DNA of 53,766 nt from an uncultured Lachnospiraceae bacterium (GTDB lineage Bacteria > Bacillota > Clostridia > Lachnospirales > Lachnospiraceae). The notes beneath the pieces were generated by a model. That model did no database searches, was not told the origin of the DNA, and saw only the letters and a list, made by a program, of their open reading frames with translations. Of the stretch, positions 9,265-18,142 are shown one piece after another (within the stretch, counting starts at the first letter, position 1; every line of letters starts with the position of its first letter). The stretch spans positions 1 through 53,766 of the forward strand of contig CAJTWM010000023.1 of the NCBI GenBank assembly GCA_910579805.1. The letters run 5' to 3'. The position numbers and the translations under genes are program-made.

Positions 9265-9849
9265 CTATGGCGTTTTTCTTCCTTCATCTTCTATCACCCA
9301 ATAATCATAGTATGAAATATTTTTCTGATGCCCTATCAGCGGTTCTTCGGATCTTATAAAACCCGCCTTTTTTAACGCTTCGATCCGCTCGATGGCATAG
9401 ACCGGGGCTTTCGTTGCGATCTTGGAACATCCAAACCATATATAAAACGGTTTTATGACCAATGACAGAATGTCATAGACCGGCTCCGCTCTTTCATAAT
9501 CGCTCCTTAAGTCCAATCTCAGGATTCCGCAGTCGGTAAAATAATCCTCCGCTTCTCTTCTAAACATTTCTATTGTCCCTACCGTTTTTCCCGTCTTTTT
9601 GTCGTCAATGGAAAAGCGTACAAAACCTCTGTTTTCACGATACTCGATCAGCCAGTATTTGATCGTATTCTCCACGTCCTTTTTTACTGCGCAGTAAAAA
9701 TTGCTGCCATGACAATTATCACTGTTAAAAAACGGCAGGGCGGATTTATCACCGTATACGCCCAATAGATCCTCCGCATCGTTTTCCTCAATCAGCCTTA
9801 TTTTATAATTTTCGTTTTCCAGTACCGGGCAGTTTTCATAAATGTCCAT
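9265..9849 (-). CDS. GNAT-family N-acetyltransferase (RimJ/RimL type)
   Basis: 194 residues with the GNAT layout of ribosomal-protein or small-molecule acetyltransferases: an N-terminal strand KIRLIEENDAEDLLGVYGD, a central sheet with GFVRFSIDDKKTGKTVGTIEMF, and a C-terminal part ending in IEALKKAGF, typical of the family. The acetyl-CoA pyrophosphate loop is weakly conserved. The substrate cannot be told from sequence. Start ATG follows AGGAGG. Single gene on the minus strand, 120 bases before the flavoprotein gene. Confidence 0.75.
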   Translation of the reverse strand: MDIYENCPVLENENYKIRLIEENDAEDLLGVYGDKSALPFFNSDNCHGSNFYCAVKKDVENTIKYWLIEYRENRGFVRFSIDDKKTGKTVGTIEMFRREAEDYFTDCGILRLDLRSDYERAEPVYDILSLVIKPFYIWFGCSKIATKAPVYAIERIEALKKAGFIRSEEPLIGHQKNISYYDYWVIEDEGRKTP

Positions 9850-10063
9850 AAAAATCCTCCTCTTTCGCCACAGGCGGTATCATAAGTCTGATATCAGTAT
9901 AGCACAAAATATACGACAGCAGTATGTCATATATGGTAATATAACAGCCGGAGAAACACCTAAATCTTTCACCATAACTCCCATCTGCCTGCTTCAGCGG
10001 GCATTCAAATCAGGATTGGGAAATTTTTAATATCCTGCAAAAATCCTCTTGCGTTTTTATGGA

Positions 10064-10957
10064 CTAAAACCGCATCCATATCCGGAAGATACCCTCTTTA
10101 CACTCTGCGCTTATTTTGATTCCAAGCCGTTTTGACAGACACGCCACTATATAAAGCCCCAGCCCGCTCCCTTCTTTGCTCCTCGCGCGTTCTCTGTAAA
10201 ACGGTTCGAATATCCTGTCCACGTCCGGCGTCTGGGGCTCTTCCAGATCATTCTCTACCGTGATTGCAAGTTTCTCCTTTTCAAAATATACCTTTACTCC
10301 CACATAACTTTTTACATACTTACGGACATTAGAAAACAGATTTTCAAAGATCCTCTTTAGATCATGCTCGTTCGTCTCCACAAAGATATCCGCCTCAGGT
10401 AACCGGAAGTCTGTCCGAAGCCTCCGCTCTTCTATCCACCCGAATTGCTGTAATATGCATTCCGACAAAAAGTTCCCTATATTCAAAGACAGCCTCCCCG
10501 CCGTTTCCTCTTTTGCCTCCAACGAAGAAATTTCAAAAAAATCGTCCGACAGCAATTTCAGATAAGTTACCTTATCCATTGCAGTCTCTAAATACTCCTT
10601 CTCTGTCCCCTCCAGTTTCCCGCTTTTTTTAAGAAGCTGTAAATAGCCTTTTGCAGCGGTAAGAGGCGTTCGGAAATCGTGGGAAATTCCGGCGATCACA
10701 TTCTTCAACTGTCTTCTGTCCTCTTCGTACCGCTCTGCCAGTTCCTTGTGCATATCCGTATAAGAATTTAAGACCTCTGCAAGCGCTATGATATCCTTAT
10801 CAAAACAGTCCACTGTCACCGGTTTGTTCCAATCCGCGCTTTTCCTTTTATCCGCAGCCTTTGTAAAACTCCTGATCTGTCTCTTGTATTGATAAATACG
10901 AAATACTGACATAACTGCCGCCAATGCCAGTATCCCGCTTAGAATGTACGCGCCCAT
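10064..10957 (-). CDS. membrane sensor histidine kinase of the BcrAB-like module
   Basis: 297 residues: one N-terminal membrane helix (about 3-22), a short linker, a dimerisation domain with phospho-acceptor His in GISHDFRTPLT, and a HATPase domain with an N box (IFENLFSNVRKY) and GSGLGLYI. Such small kinases with almost no extracellular domain commonly pair with peptide-responsive ABC transporters. Here the kinase is the last gene of the run ATPase-permease-kinase, 24 bases after the permease, while its likely partner regulator lies upstream beyond the ATPase. Confidence 0.87.
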   Translation of the reverse strand: MGAYILSGILALAAVMSVFRIYQYKRQIRSFTKAADKRKSADWNKPVTVDCFDKDIIALAEVLNSYTDMHKELAERYEEDRRQLKNVIAGISHDFRTPLTAAKGYLQLLKKSGKLEGTEKEYLETAMDKVTYLKLLSDDFFEISSLEAKEETAGRLSLNIGNFLSECILQQFGWIEERRLRTDFRLPEADIFVETNEHDLKRIFENLFSNVRKYVKSYVGVKVYFEKEKLAITVENDLEEPQTPDVDRIFEPFYRERARSKEGSGLGLYIVACLSKRLGIKISAECKEGIFRIWMRF

Positions 10958-10981
10958 ACCTTATGCCTCTTTTTTCGACAC

Positions 10982-11731
10982 TTATTTATAAATTCTCTTT
11001 TTCATCCCTATATAGGAAATTCCAAACCAAATACCGTTCTCTATCAGCATACCTGCAATCACCGCAAAAATCAAGTGTCCGGTAACCTCGTATCCGGCGC
11101 TCAATAACTTGGTCAGTTTTAACATCGTGAACCAATCTGCAATTTTTGACATCATCGTTTCCGATAATTGTTCCTCAAACAACTGCACCACAAACATGAT
11201 GCTCGTTTCCGCTACGGCAAACCTTACATATACAAATACGGCTCCCAGGATCTGTCTGAACGAAGTCATGATCAGCACCCCGCTGGTGCAGACATGCAAA
11301 AACAGCAAAAATAAAAGTATAAGACGAAGAGGCAATTGCCCAATCTCCCCGACTCCGTTACAATAACCTATGATGATCCAGTAGATCCCCATAGATGCGA
11401 AAACCGATCCGGCGATGATGACAGCATCTACCAATACCTTACTGAACGCGATCTGATAGATCTTATTTCCTGCCATCACCTCATAATAAACCGTTTTATT
11501 CATATAACCAATTCCTACGGTAATTGCCGCAAATACCGACAAAAAACCAGGAATAAAAACTGACATCGCTAACTGTGCCGCCATCAGGTTTTCCGTCAAA
11601 TTGCCTTTCAATACTTCCACATCCACAAGTATTGGTAATACCGTGCAGATCACACATAAAGCCGCAAGCCATTTTTTAAGCTTAGACGAATGCATGATCC
11701 TATGCCATTCCGCTCTCATTAATCGATTCAT
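10982..11731 (-). CDS. ABC-2 type transporter permease (BcrB-like)
   Basis: 249 residues with about six hydrophobic helices (near 20-38, 55-75, 105-128, 140-160, 168-188 and 218-240), the layout of ABC-2 permeases in bacitracin or lantibiotic self-protection transporters. No catalytic motifs are expected. Start ATG has GAGGAAACA just upstream. It lies 30 bases after the ATPase gene and 24 bases before the kinase gene, so the three are very likely one transcript. The substrate is unknown; a cell-envelope-active peptide is the usual case for this arrangement. Confidence 0.82.
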   Translation of the reverse strand: MNRLMRAEWHRIMHSSKLKKWLAALCVICTVLPILVDVEVLKGNLTENLMAAQLAMSVFIPGFLSVFAAITVGIGYMNKTVYYEVMAGNKIYQIAFSKVLVDAVIIAGSVFASMGIYWIIIGYCNGVGEIGQLPLRLILLFLLFLHVCTSGVLIMTSFRQILGAVFVYVRFAVAETSIMFVVQLFEEQLSETMMSKIADWFTMLKLTKLLSAGYEVTGHLIFAVIAGMLIENGIWFGISYIGMKKRIYK

Positions 11732-11761
11732 TGTTTCCTCTTTTCTCCTATCTCTCTTCTC

Positions 11762-12673
11762 TTATCCCTGTGATACTTTGGATAAATAATATTCCTCCAG
11801 CTTTTCGCCCTCCAATATCAGTTTTGTCAGGATAAGCCCGTTGTCCGTAATCGTTTTTGACACTTTTTCCACTTCGTCTAAGTGAGTAAAAAGGCGTATC
11901 TCCTCTTTTTCCATGACTTTATATGCCGTCGTATGCAGTTCTTTTTCTATGACCGCCGCCGTCCGGTCAATATCGTTTGTTTTGATCGTTAAAAAATTTC
12001 TGCACCGCTCCGCCAGTTCCTCATCGGAAAAGCATTCTACCAGTCTTCCATGATTCATGATCGCAAAATCCGTACATAGCTCCGATAATTCGGACAAAAG
12101 ATGACTCGAGATCAGAATCGTGATCCCCTCCTCCAGACAAAGTTTTCTCAGCATATTGCGGACATCTACGATCCCCTCCGGATCAAGCCCGTTCACCGGT
12201 TCGTCCAGAATCATGATCTCCGGGCTTGGAAGAAGCGCCATTCCGATGCCAAGGCGCTGCTTCATGCCGAGAGAAAACTGCCTGACTTTTTTTTCACCGG
12301 TATCGGCAAGTCCCACAACCGAAAGCACTTCTTTGATCCTTTCTTTTCGGGCCACGCCTCTGACATACCGGACATATTCCATATTTTCAAATGCAGTCAT
12401 GCTGCCGTCCAAATACGGCGCCTCCAGCATAAAGCTCATACGGCTCCTGCTTTCTTCTAAATGTCCGCTGCTCCCGAAGATCGAGATCTCACCGCTTGTA
12501 GATGCCGTCAATCCCGCTATCATCTTCATGATCGTCGTTTTCCCCGCGCCGTTGGGGCCAATCAGTCCGTAAATACGTCCTTTTTTTACCGTAAGCGTAA
12601 AATTGTCCGCAGCGGCACGTTTTCCTTTTCCATATACTTTCGTCAACCGTTCCAATTGTAAAATATCCTCCAT
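11762..12673 (-). CDS. ABC transporter ATP-binding protein (BcrA-like)
   Basis: 303 residues from the ATG at 12673, which has AAAGG-type purines just upstream; a longer frame adds 32 unconvincing residues. Motifs: Walker A GPNGAGKTT, signature FSLGMKQRLG, Walker B IMILDEPVNGLDPEG and H-loop ISSHLLSELSEL, then a C-terminal extension of about 80 residues typical of BcrA/NatA-type ATPases that drive ABC-2 permeases. It is the first gene of the ATPase-permease-kinase run and follows a likely regulator-controlled promoter. Confidence 0.9.
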   Translation of the reverse strand: MEDILQLERLTKVYGKGKRAAADNFTLTVKKGRIYGLIGPNGAGKTTIMKMIAGLTASTSGEISIFGSSGHLEESRSRMSFMLEAPYLDGSMTAFENMEYVRYVRGVARKERIKEVLSVVGLADTGEKKVRQFSLGMKQRLGIGMALLPSPEIMILDEPVNGLDPEGIVDVRNMLRKLCLEEGITILISSHLLSELSELCTDFAIMNHGRLVECFSDEELAERCRNFLTIKTNDIDRTAAVIEKELHTTAYKVMEKEEIRLFTHLDEVEKVSKTITDNGLILTKLILEGEKLEEYYLSKVSQG

Positions 12674-12841
12674 AACCTTTCCCTTTCTCAAAATTGCTGC
12701 ATACCGGTATCTTTTCAAAGAACTGCCAGACGTTTCCCCGATAACGGATACCTGATTATATTCTGCCATCTTCCGTTATCTTACCTACGGCTGCCTTTCA
12801 TGATCTTACCGGCAGCTGCGCCGGCCGTCACGTCTTAATAG

Positions 12842-12893
12842 AGTATACCGGCCTATCCTAAAGAAACGGTTAAGTAAAAGGTTAAGAAAAGGT
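12842..12893 (-). promoter_or_regulatory. activator-type promoter with tandem CTTAACC repeats
   Basis: On the minus strand a TATACT -10 (12842-12847) has no good -35. In its place and upstream are tandem direct repeats CTTAACC (12868-12874 and 12880-12886), plus a weaker TTTTACC about 11 bases further. Direct repeats spaced about one helical turn are how OmpR-family dimers bind, and overlap with a missing -35 suggests activation. The response-regulator gene lies just upstream and the ATPase gene just downstream. Binding is inferred, not shown. Confidence 0.5.
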
Positions 12894-12949
12894 AAAACGC
12901 CGTTATAAAATGACATGACGGAAATGCAGGCAAAACAACGGCGCATGGG

Positions 12950-13636
12950 CTATTGTTTCAACCGATACCCCATACGCCAGACTGTTTCAATGTATTCCTC
13001 TTCTTCCGCATACCGCTTTATTTTATTTCTCAAATTGCTCATATGAACCTTCAACGTACTGTCCTCGTTAAAATACGGCTCGTTCCATACACTTTCGAAT
13101 AAATTGGCCTTGGAAAACAGTTTCGTGGGATTGCGCAGCATCAATTCCAAAATCCCATATTCTTTGCTTGTCAAAACCAGCGTATCTCCCTTTATTGTCA
13201 CCGTCTTTGCATTACAGTCCATCAGCATATCTTTGTACCGGAGTTTTTCCTGACTGCCGGCCTCCGGCCCTTTTTCGGTTCTTCTTAACACCGCCTCTAT
13301 CCTGACCGCAACCTCGTCCAGATCAAAGGGTTTCGTGATATAATCGTCGGCTCCCATACGGATCACATCTATCTTTGTCTGTACGGTATCCTTTGCCGAC
13401 AGAACAATGACCGGCGTATCCGAAAATTCCCTTAACTTTGTCAGCACCACATCCCCGCTCCTAAGCGGCAGCATCAGATCTAAAAGAACCAGATCGATAT
13501 CCTGTCTGTCATGCAGCACCGCCAGCGCGCTCAAACCGTTTTCCGCAATGATCGCGTCGTATCCCTGCTGCCGGAGATAAGCAAAGAGCAGACGGCCTAT
13601 TTCTTTATCATCCTCTACAATAAGTATCTTTGCCAT
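12950..13636 (-). CDS. OmpR-family response regulator
   Basis: 228 residues: receiver domain (VEDDKEIG, phospho-acceptor in LLDLMLPLRSG, VLSAKD, ITKPFDLDE) and a C-terminal winged helix (LTSKEYGILELMLRNP, ending in ETVWRMGYRLKQ). It resembles regulators that control BcrAB- or VanS-linked transporters. Start ATG follows an AAAGGA-type site. It is separated from the ATPase gene by 276 bases containing the tandem-repeat promoter, so it is probably transcribed on its own, with the transporter and kinase genes as its target. Confidence 0.88.
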   Translation of the reverse strand: MAKILIVEDDKEIGRLLFAYLRQQGYDAIIAENGLSALAVLHDRQDIDLVLLDLMLPLRSGDVVLTKLREFSDTPVIVLSAKDTVQTKIDVIRMGADDYITKPFDLDEVAVRIEAVLRRTEKGPEAGSQEKLRYKDMLMDCNAKTVTIKGDTLVLTSKEYGILELMLRNPTKLFSKANLFESVWNEPYFNEDSTLKVHMSNLRNKIKRYAEEEEYIETVWRMGYRLKQ

Positions 13637-13738
13637 TTTTCTTTTCCTTTTTACTGATTTTTATGTATGACTCCGTTTTTCCCTTTATCCCCTTCCTTAC
13701 CATAATACTACAGTTCATCTCTCCCCGCACTAATTCTT

Positions 13739-13768
13739 TTGACGAAACTGCCTGATATATGATAAAAT
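13739..13768 (+). promoter_or_regulatory. sigma-A promoter for the ankyrin-repeat gene
   Basis: TTGACG (13739-13744), 18 bases, TAAAAT (13763-13768), the only good promoter on this strand before the gene at 13918. It would give an untranslated leader of about 140 bases. Confidence 0.55.
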
Positions 13769-13917
13769 AAATCCATAGCGGTACAAACAAACCGTTTCTA
13801 TCATGATCATTTTTGAACACGTTCTACGTTTACTTCCAGCTATCAACGGCGCAGAATGAAACGTGTCAGCGCACCATACTGCAAGGGTGCAAAAGCAGCC
13901 CGGAAATGGAGAAAAAT

Positions 13918-14973
13918 ATGGCAAAGCGGAAGACTCTTCCTAAAAATTTTGAACAATTGGTAACGGGCGACGATACGGAAACGATAAAAAAAGTATTTGA
14001 TAAATGTGATATCAATGCTTACGGCGGATACAACAAAGGAAATGCATTCTCCTTTCTTATTTCGGAAGATTTGATGAAATGGCTGCTCGAACAGGGCGCG
14101 GATATCAATTATACGGATGCCTATGGCTATACCCCGCTTCTTTACCATGCAGGACATTCCTTTGCGGAACAGCAGGCGCTTCATTTAGTGGAGCTTGGTG
14201 CAAACGTACATGCCGTCACCGGACTTTACAACGAAAATGCCCTGCATTATGCGATAGAAGCCGGAAATCTGAAATTGGTACAGTGTCTTTTTGAAGCGGG
14301 CGTGGATCCGAACGCTTTAGATTGGCATGACAATACCCCTTTAGAAGCCGCGTTCTATCAGGCACGGACTTTTGATCTGGTCAGACTGGCTCCCGTAACC
14401 GAATATCTGTTGTCTCAAGGAATCCCCGTGTCCGGCAAAATGCAGAAATATATGCACGACGTTGCAAAAGACATTGAATTCCGGCGTTGTTCCCTCAATC
14501 CTGATTACATAGATGAATTGGACGGGGCAATGAAGCGTTTATACGATCTGCTTCATGTTACCCCTGTAGAAAGAAGAATGGAATACGACGGCAGGTCGCC
14601 TATCGTCATCAAAGAAAAAACATGGCAGAAGCAGCACGGCGAACTGTGGAGCCTTTTAGTCCCCGGCTCCGGCCATGCCAATACCGTACAAGGTGAAGCG
14701 ATCCGCATTTCCGGAAAAATAAGCTACGAACTGCTCGACAACGGCGGGATCAACTGGGATAAAGAATACAAGATGCTGGCAAACGCTTTCCTCCAATATC
14801 TTCATATGGGAAATCCCCTTGCCCCGACGGAATATAAGGAACTGGAACGTATCTGCCGTTCGATCAGACGGGCGGATGAAGCGGAGCTTGACCGGATGAG
14901 CGAACTGGCCGTCAAGTGGGTCTCTTTAAATACAGACCCGATCCCCGTAGGGAAAGTCGATTATACAAGATAA
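13918..14973 (+). CDS. ankyrin-repeat protein
   Basis: 351 residues. I start at the ATG at 13918 because GGAG lies seven bases upstream; a longer frame from 13813 has no ribosome site. Residues about 40-165 contain three to four ankyrin-like repeats (EQGADINYTDAYGYTPL, ELGANVHAVTG then ALHYAIEAGN, EAGVDPNALDWHDNTPLEAA), an interaction scaffold. Residues 200-351 are not recognised. There is no signal peptide or membrane helix, so it is probably cytoplasmic. It is a lone plus-strand gene in a minus-strand region, divergent from the response regulator; partner and role are unknown. Confidence 0.78.
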   Translation: MAKRKTLPKNFEQLVTGDDTETIKKVFDKCDINAYGGYNKGNAFSFLISEDLMKWLLEQGADINYTDAYGYTPLLYHAGHSFAEQQALHLVELGANVHAVTGLYNENALHYAIEAGNLKLVQCLFEAGVDPNALDWHDNTPLEAAFYQARTFDLVRLAPVTEYLLSQGIPVSGKMQKYMHDVAKDIEFRRCSLNPDYIDELDGAMKRLYDLLHVTPVERRMEYDGRSPIVIKEKTWQKQHGELWSLLVPGSGHANTVQGEAIRISGKISYELLDNGGINWDKEYKMLANAFLQYLHMGNPLAPTEYKELERICRSIRRADEAELDRMSELAVKWVSLNTDPIPVGKVDYTR

Positions 14974-15007
14974 AAGAAAAAGATACGGCCGCATGACCAA
15001 GCAGAAG

Positions 15008-15550
15008 TTATTCCGAAAACGAATCGACTTTTTCGTTTTCGGATAATAAGGCGGCATCTGATTTTAAAAAAAGCACAAAACGATTTCCTTTATCCGTCTT
15101 TTCATACGCGTAAAATCCTAAACTTTCAAAACATTTTCTTGACGCTTTGTTAAACTCGTATATTTCACGGATATAGAGACGATCGTATCCAAGAGTTCTG
15201 CCTCTCTCAATCAATCTGGCGATCACTTTTTTAGCGATCCCCTGCCGGCGGTATGCTTTCGTTCCTATCACAATGGGCATATCCTCTTTCCAAAAAGTAA
15301 CGTCCCCAATCGGAATATATCCGTTTTTTTCCTTGATCTCAATAAAGTACAGTTCCCCGCACCGCTCCAAATATCGATACATACGCGTCAAGGTATCATG
15401 ATCGTAGGGTTTTCTCACACCGTCCACAAAATAGACCGTCTCTTCGTCCTGATACCATTCATAAGCAAAATCGTACTTTCCGTCAAATTTTCTCAGCCTG
15501 ATCTTATCATCGACCAATAAAATCACAGGCTGCAAAACCCCTTCTATCAC
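15008..15550 (-). CDS. GNAT-family N-acetyltransferase
   Basis: About 180 residues. Recognised by the acetyl-CoA loop in YRRQGIAKKVIARLIERGRTLG and the following REIYEFNKASRKCFESLGF, the classic GNAT motifs A and B. The start is ambiguous: a GTG at 15583 gives 191 residues but lacks a ribosome site, while the GTG at 15550 has AAGGGAG five bases upstream and fits the family better. The substrate is unknown. It lies downstream of an ANT(6)-like gene on the same strand, an arrangement seen in small resistance or modification clusters, but no resistance role can be claimed. Confidence 0.78.
   Translation of the reverse strand: MIEGVLQPVILLVDDKIRLRKFDGKYDFAYEWYQDEETVYFVDGVRKPYDHDTLTRMYRYLERCGELYFIEIKEKNGYIPIGDVTFWKEDMPIVIGTKAYRRQGIAKKVIARLIERGRTLGYDRLYIREIYEFNKASRKCFESLGFYAYEKTDKGNRFVLFLKSDAALLSENEKVDSFSE
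15012..15043. repeat. perfect 12-bp inverted repeat at the end of the acetyltransferase gene
   Basis: TCCGAAAACGAA (15012-15023) and TTCGTTTTCGGA (15032-15043) with an eight-base loop, encoding the last residues of the acetyltransferase. It sits between two converging genes and could act as a transcript-end hairpin in either direction, but no clean T-run follows on either strand. Confidence 0.5.
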
Positions 15551-15610
15551 CGCCGCTCCCTTCCCTCTTCTATTCCTTTTCACCTGCTAAGCAGCATTCC
15601 CGAAATACGG

Positions 15611-16483
15611 TCAGTATATCTCTTTTGCATCCTCCGGCAGCATCCTCACATGTTCCAAATACATCCGGGCATTCTTCCCTTCCGTTTCGTTATATGGATA
15701 GGAAAATTTTTCTCCTACAAATCTGGCCGTCCTTTCAAACAGCGTGCACATTCTCATAACGGCCTCCCATGCCTCCTCCGTGCGGCATCGGAAATAGGTA
15801 GAGAGATATTCTTCCCACTCCGCCTTTTCAAGCCACTTACCCATATATTTTGCCGATTTTCCCACACTCACGCTAAAATCCGTATGAATGCCGATCTTCC
15901 ATGACAGCATCGTTTCCAGCTGCTTTCTGACTACAAAGTTCGCCATATCCTGAACATATAAAATCTCTTTTCTCCACAGCCCTTTGGCAATATTATTCGT
16001 ACACCACCAAAAATCGTTACAGACTGCCTGAAATTGTTCCTTGGAGGGCTTTTTAACATGATAATCTTCATCCCCTGCCTCTGGCAGCCGGGGCAGGATC
16101 CCCTTCTTATCAAGCAATATTTTACAAAGTTTATCTTCCGTTATATGATCGAGCGCATACGATACCGTTTCCACATGCAGATCGATCCTGTTCCCGTCGT
16201 TAAACTGCATCAGCCATCCGTAGCAGTTCTCCTTATCGCTCGGATAATAGGGCGATTCTTCCGGATACTGCATATAAAGTATCGTCCCAAATTTTTCTAT
16301 CCACTTTTTATCTTTCCTAAAACTTCCTGTTTCCTCTACCACATATACAATATCAAAGTCCTGAAACATATCCTCCGGGACATTTTTATTGGTTCTGGAA
16401 CCATTCATATACACTGCATAGATCCGTTCATCCTGATTTGCGATATCAAGGATCAATTTGTACATCTGCGATTCACTGCGCAT
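15611..16483 (-). CDS. ANT(6)/AadE-like aminoglycoside 6-adenylyltransferase
   Basis: 290 residues, full length for the streptomycin adenylyltransferase family. The nucleotidyltransferase signature is intact: NGSRTNKNVPEDMFQDFDIVY supplies the GS motif and two metal-binding Asp residues, and a third acidic site lies in NRIDLHVET. The C-terminal helical part (NFVVRKQLETMLSW, KYMGKWL) matches the family. Known members transfer AMP from ATP to the 6-hydroxyl of streptomycin, but many chromosomal relatives are not proven resistance genes. AAGGGAG precedes the ATG by nine bases. No flanking mobile element is visible. Confidence 0.85.
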   Translation of the reverse strand: MRSESQMYKLILDIANQDERIYAVYMNGSRTNKNVPEDMFQDFDIVYVVEETGSFRKDKKWIEKFGTILYMQYPEESPYYPSDKENCYGWLMQFNDGNRIDLHVETVSYALDHITEDKLCKILLDKKGILPRLPEAGDEDYHVKKPSKEQFQAVCNDFWWCTNNIAKGLWRKEILYVQDMANFVVRKQLETMLSWKIGIHTDFSVSVGKSAKYMGKWLEKAEWEEYLSTYFRCRTEEAWEAVMRMCTLFERTARFVGEKFSYPYNETEGKNARMYLEHVRMLPEDAKEIY

Positions 16484-16613
16484 CTGTTCTGTCTCCCTTT
16501 TTCCCTTCCAATTTATCCTGATCGGCCGCGGGCGTATATTGTTTGCCGGCAGTATTTCCCTGCAGCCCCTTTTATTGATTTCCCAGATTGATTTAAAGAA
16601 TGGAAATCCTCTC

Positions 16614-17987
16614 TTACAGCTCTACTTTCGGCAGTTTTGCGATTGCCTCTGCCAATTCCTCATCTGTAGGAATATAATCGCTCATATTTCCGTCGTTATA
16701 CTTCTGATAAGCAACCATATCAAAGTACCCCGTACCGGTCAGGCCGAATACGATATTTTTCTCTTCTCCGGTTTCTTTGCATTTTTCCGCCTCATCGATA
16801 GCAACTTTGATCGCATGACTGCTTTCCGGTGCAGGAAGAATACCTTCAACTCTCGCAAAAGTCTCTGCTGCCTTAAATACTTCGGTCTGCTCTACGCTTC
16901 TCGCCTTTAATAAGCCCTGATCGTATAATTCGGAAACCGTGGAACTCATGCCATGATACCGCAGTCCTCCCGCATGGTTGGCAGAAGGCATAAACCCGCT
17001 GCCCAACGTATACATTTTCGAAAGCGGACACACCTTTCCTGTGTCGCAATAATCATATGCATAAACGCCTCTCGTCAGACTCGGGCAGGAGGCCGGTTCG
17101 ACAGCGATCATCTCATACTCCGCTTCTCCCCGCAAAATCTCTCCTGCAAACGGCGAAACCAGACCTCCTAAATTAGAACCGCCGCCTGCACAGCCAATGA
17201 TCATATCCGCCCTGATCCCGTATTTATCCAAAGCCGCTTTGGTTTCCAGACCGATAATAGACTGATGCAATAATACCTGTGAAAGCACCGACCCTAAAAC
17301 GTAACGGTATCCTTCTTTACTGGTCGCTGTTTCCACGGCCTCCGAGATCGCACATCCAAGGCTTCCTGTCGTTCCCGGAAATTCTTCATTGATCCTGCGG
17401 CCAACATTCGTGTCCATAGACGGAGACGGCGTTACCTTCGCGCCGTATGTACGCATCACTTCGCGCCTGAAAGGTTTTTGTTCATAAGAACACTTTACCA
17501 TATATACCTGACAATCCAGATCAAAGTAAGAACACGCCATGGAAAGCGCCGTTCCCCACTGTCCTGCCCCTGTTTCCGTCGTTACGCCTTTCAATCCCTG
17601 TTTCTTGGCATAATACGCCTGTGCGATCGCGGAATTTAATTTATGGCTGCCCGACGTGTTGTTTCCTTCAAATTTATAATATATATGCGCCGGCGTTTTT
17701 AACTTTTCTTCCAGACAATACGCCCGCACCAGCGGCGACGGGCGGTACATCTTATAAAAATCCCGGATTTCCTGCGGAATATCAAAATATGCCGTGGTAT
17801 CATCCAATTCCTGCTTTGCCAGCTCCCTGCAGAAAATACCGGAAAGCTCGTCCTCCGTAACCGGCTGCAGTGTACCGGGATTCAGGATCGGCGCCGGTTT
17901 CTTTTTCATATCCGCCCGCACATTATACCACTGCCTCGGCATCTCCTGTTCTTCAAGATAAATTTTATAAGGTATTTTTTTATCCAT
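16614..17987 (-). CDS. trpB: TrpB2-type tryptophan synthase beta chain (PLP-dependent)
   Basis: 457 residues, the longer TrpB2 subfamily. The PLP lysine is K116 in SGSHKLNSA, and the phosphate-binding glycine loop is GCAGGGSNLGG. The N-terminal extension and the RPSPL and ETGAGQWGTA motifs are characteristic of TrpB2. Family reaction: indole plus L-serine to L-tryptophan. There is no trpA or other trp gene beside it, as is common for TrpB2, so it may salvage indole. A TAGGAG site precedes the ATG. A strong promoter lies at 18114-18142, so it is probably transcribed alone. Confidence 0.92.
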   Translation of the reverse strand: MDKKIPYKIYLEEQEMPRQWYNVRADMKKKPAPILNPGTLQPVTEDELSGIFCRELAKQELDDTTAYFDIPQEIRDFYKMYRPSPLVRAYCLEEKLKTPAHIYYKFEGNNTSGSHKLNSAIAQAYYAKKQGLKGVTTETGAGQWGTALSMACSYFDLDCQVYMVKCSYEQKPFRREVMRTYGAKVTPSPSMDTNVGRRINEEFPGTTGSLGCAISEAVETATSKEGYRYVLGSVLSQVLLHQSIIGLETKAALDKYGIRADMIIGCAGGGSNLGGLVSPFAGEILRGEAEYEMIAVEPASCPSLTRGVYAYDYCDTGKVCPLSKMYTLGSGFMPSANHAGGLRYHGMSSTVSELYDQGLLKARSVEQTEVFKAAETFARVEGILPAPESSHAIKVAIDEAEKCKETGEEKNIVFGLTGTGYFDMVAYQKYNDGNMSDYIPTDEELAEAIAKLPKVEL

Positions 17988-18113
17988 ATCTGCTCCTATC
18001 CGCGTAATAAACCGCTAAATATTTCTCTGCCTGCTTTCCCTGACTCCAGTACGGTCGGGAAAACAGCGTTTCCGATGCCGCCGGACCTCTTGATCCCCTT
18101 GGCATATGCTGAC

Positions 18114-18142
18114 ATTATACAATGATTTCCCGGACTTATCAA
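18114..18142 (-). promoter_or_regulatory. sigma-A promoter for trpB2
   Basis: Minus strand TTGATA (18137-18142), 17 bases, TATAAT (18114-18119). It overlaps the stop codon of the upstream methyltransferase gene and gives a leader of about 120 bases before the trpB2 ATG. I see no T-box or leader-peptide attenuator there. Confidence 0.75.

Noticed and set aside
13813..13917. 35-residue N-terminal extension of the ankyrin-repeat protein
   Set aside because: No ribosome site at the upstream ATG, whereas the internal ATG has a good one.
17994..18118. 39-codon frame in the trpB2 leader, considered as a leader peptide
   Set aside because: Its ATG overlaps the -10 element, it has no ribosome site and no Trp codons, so it is not an attenuator peptide.
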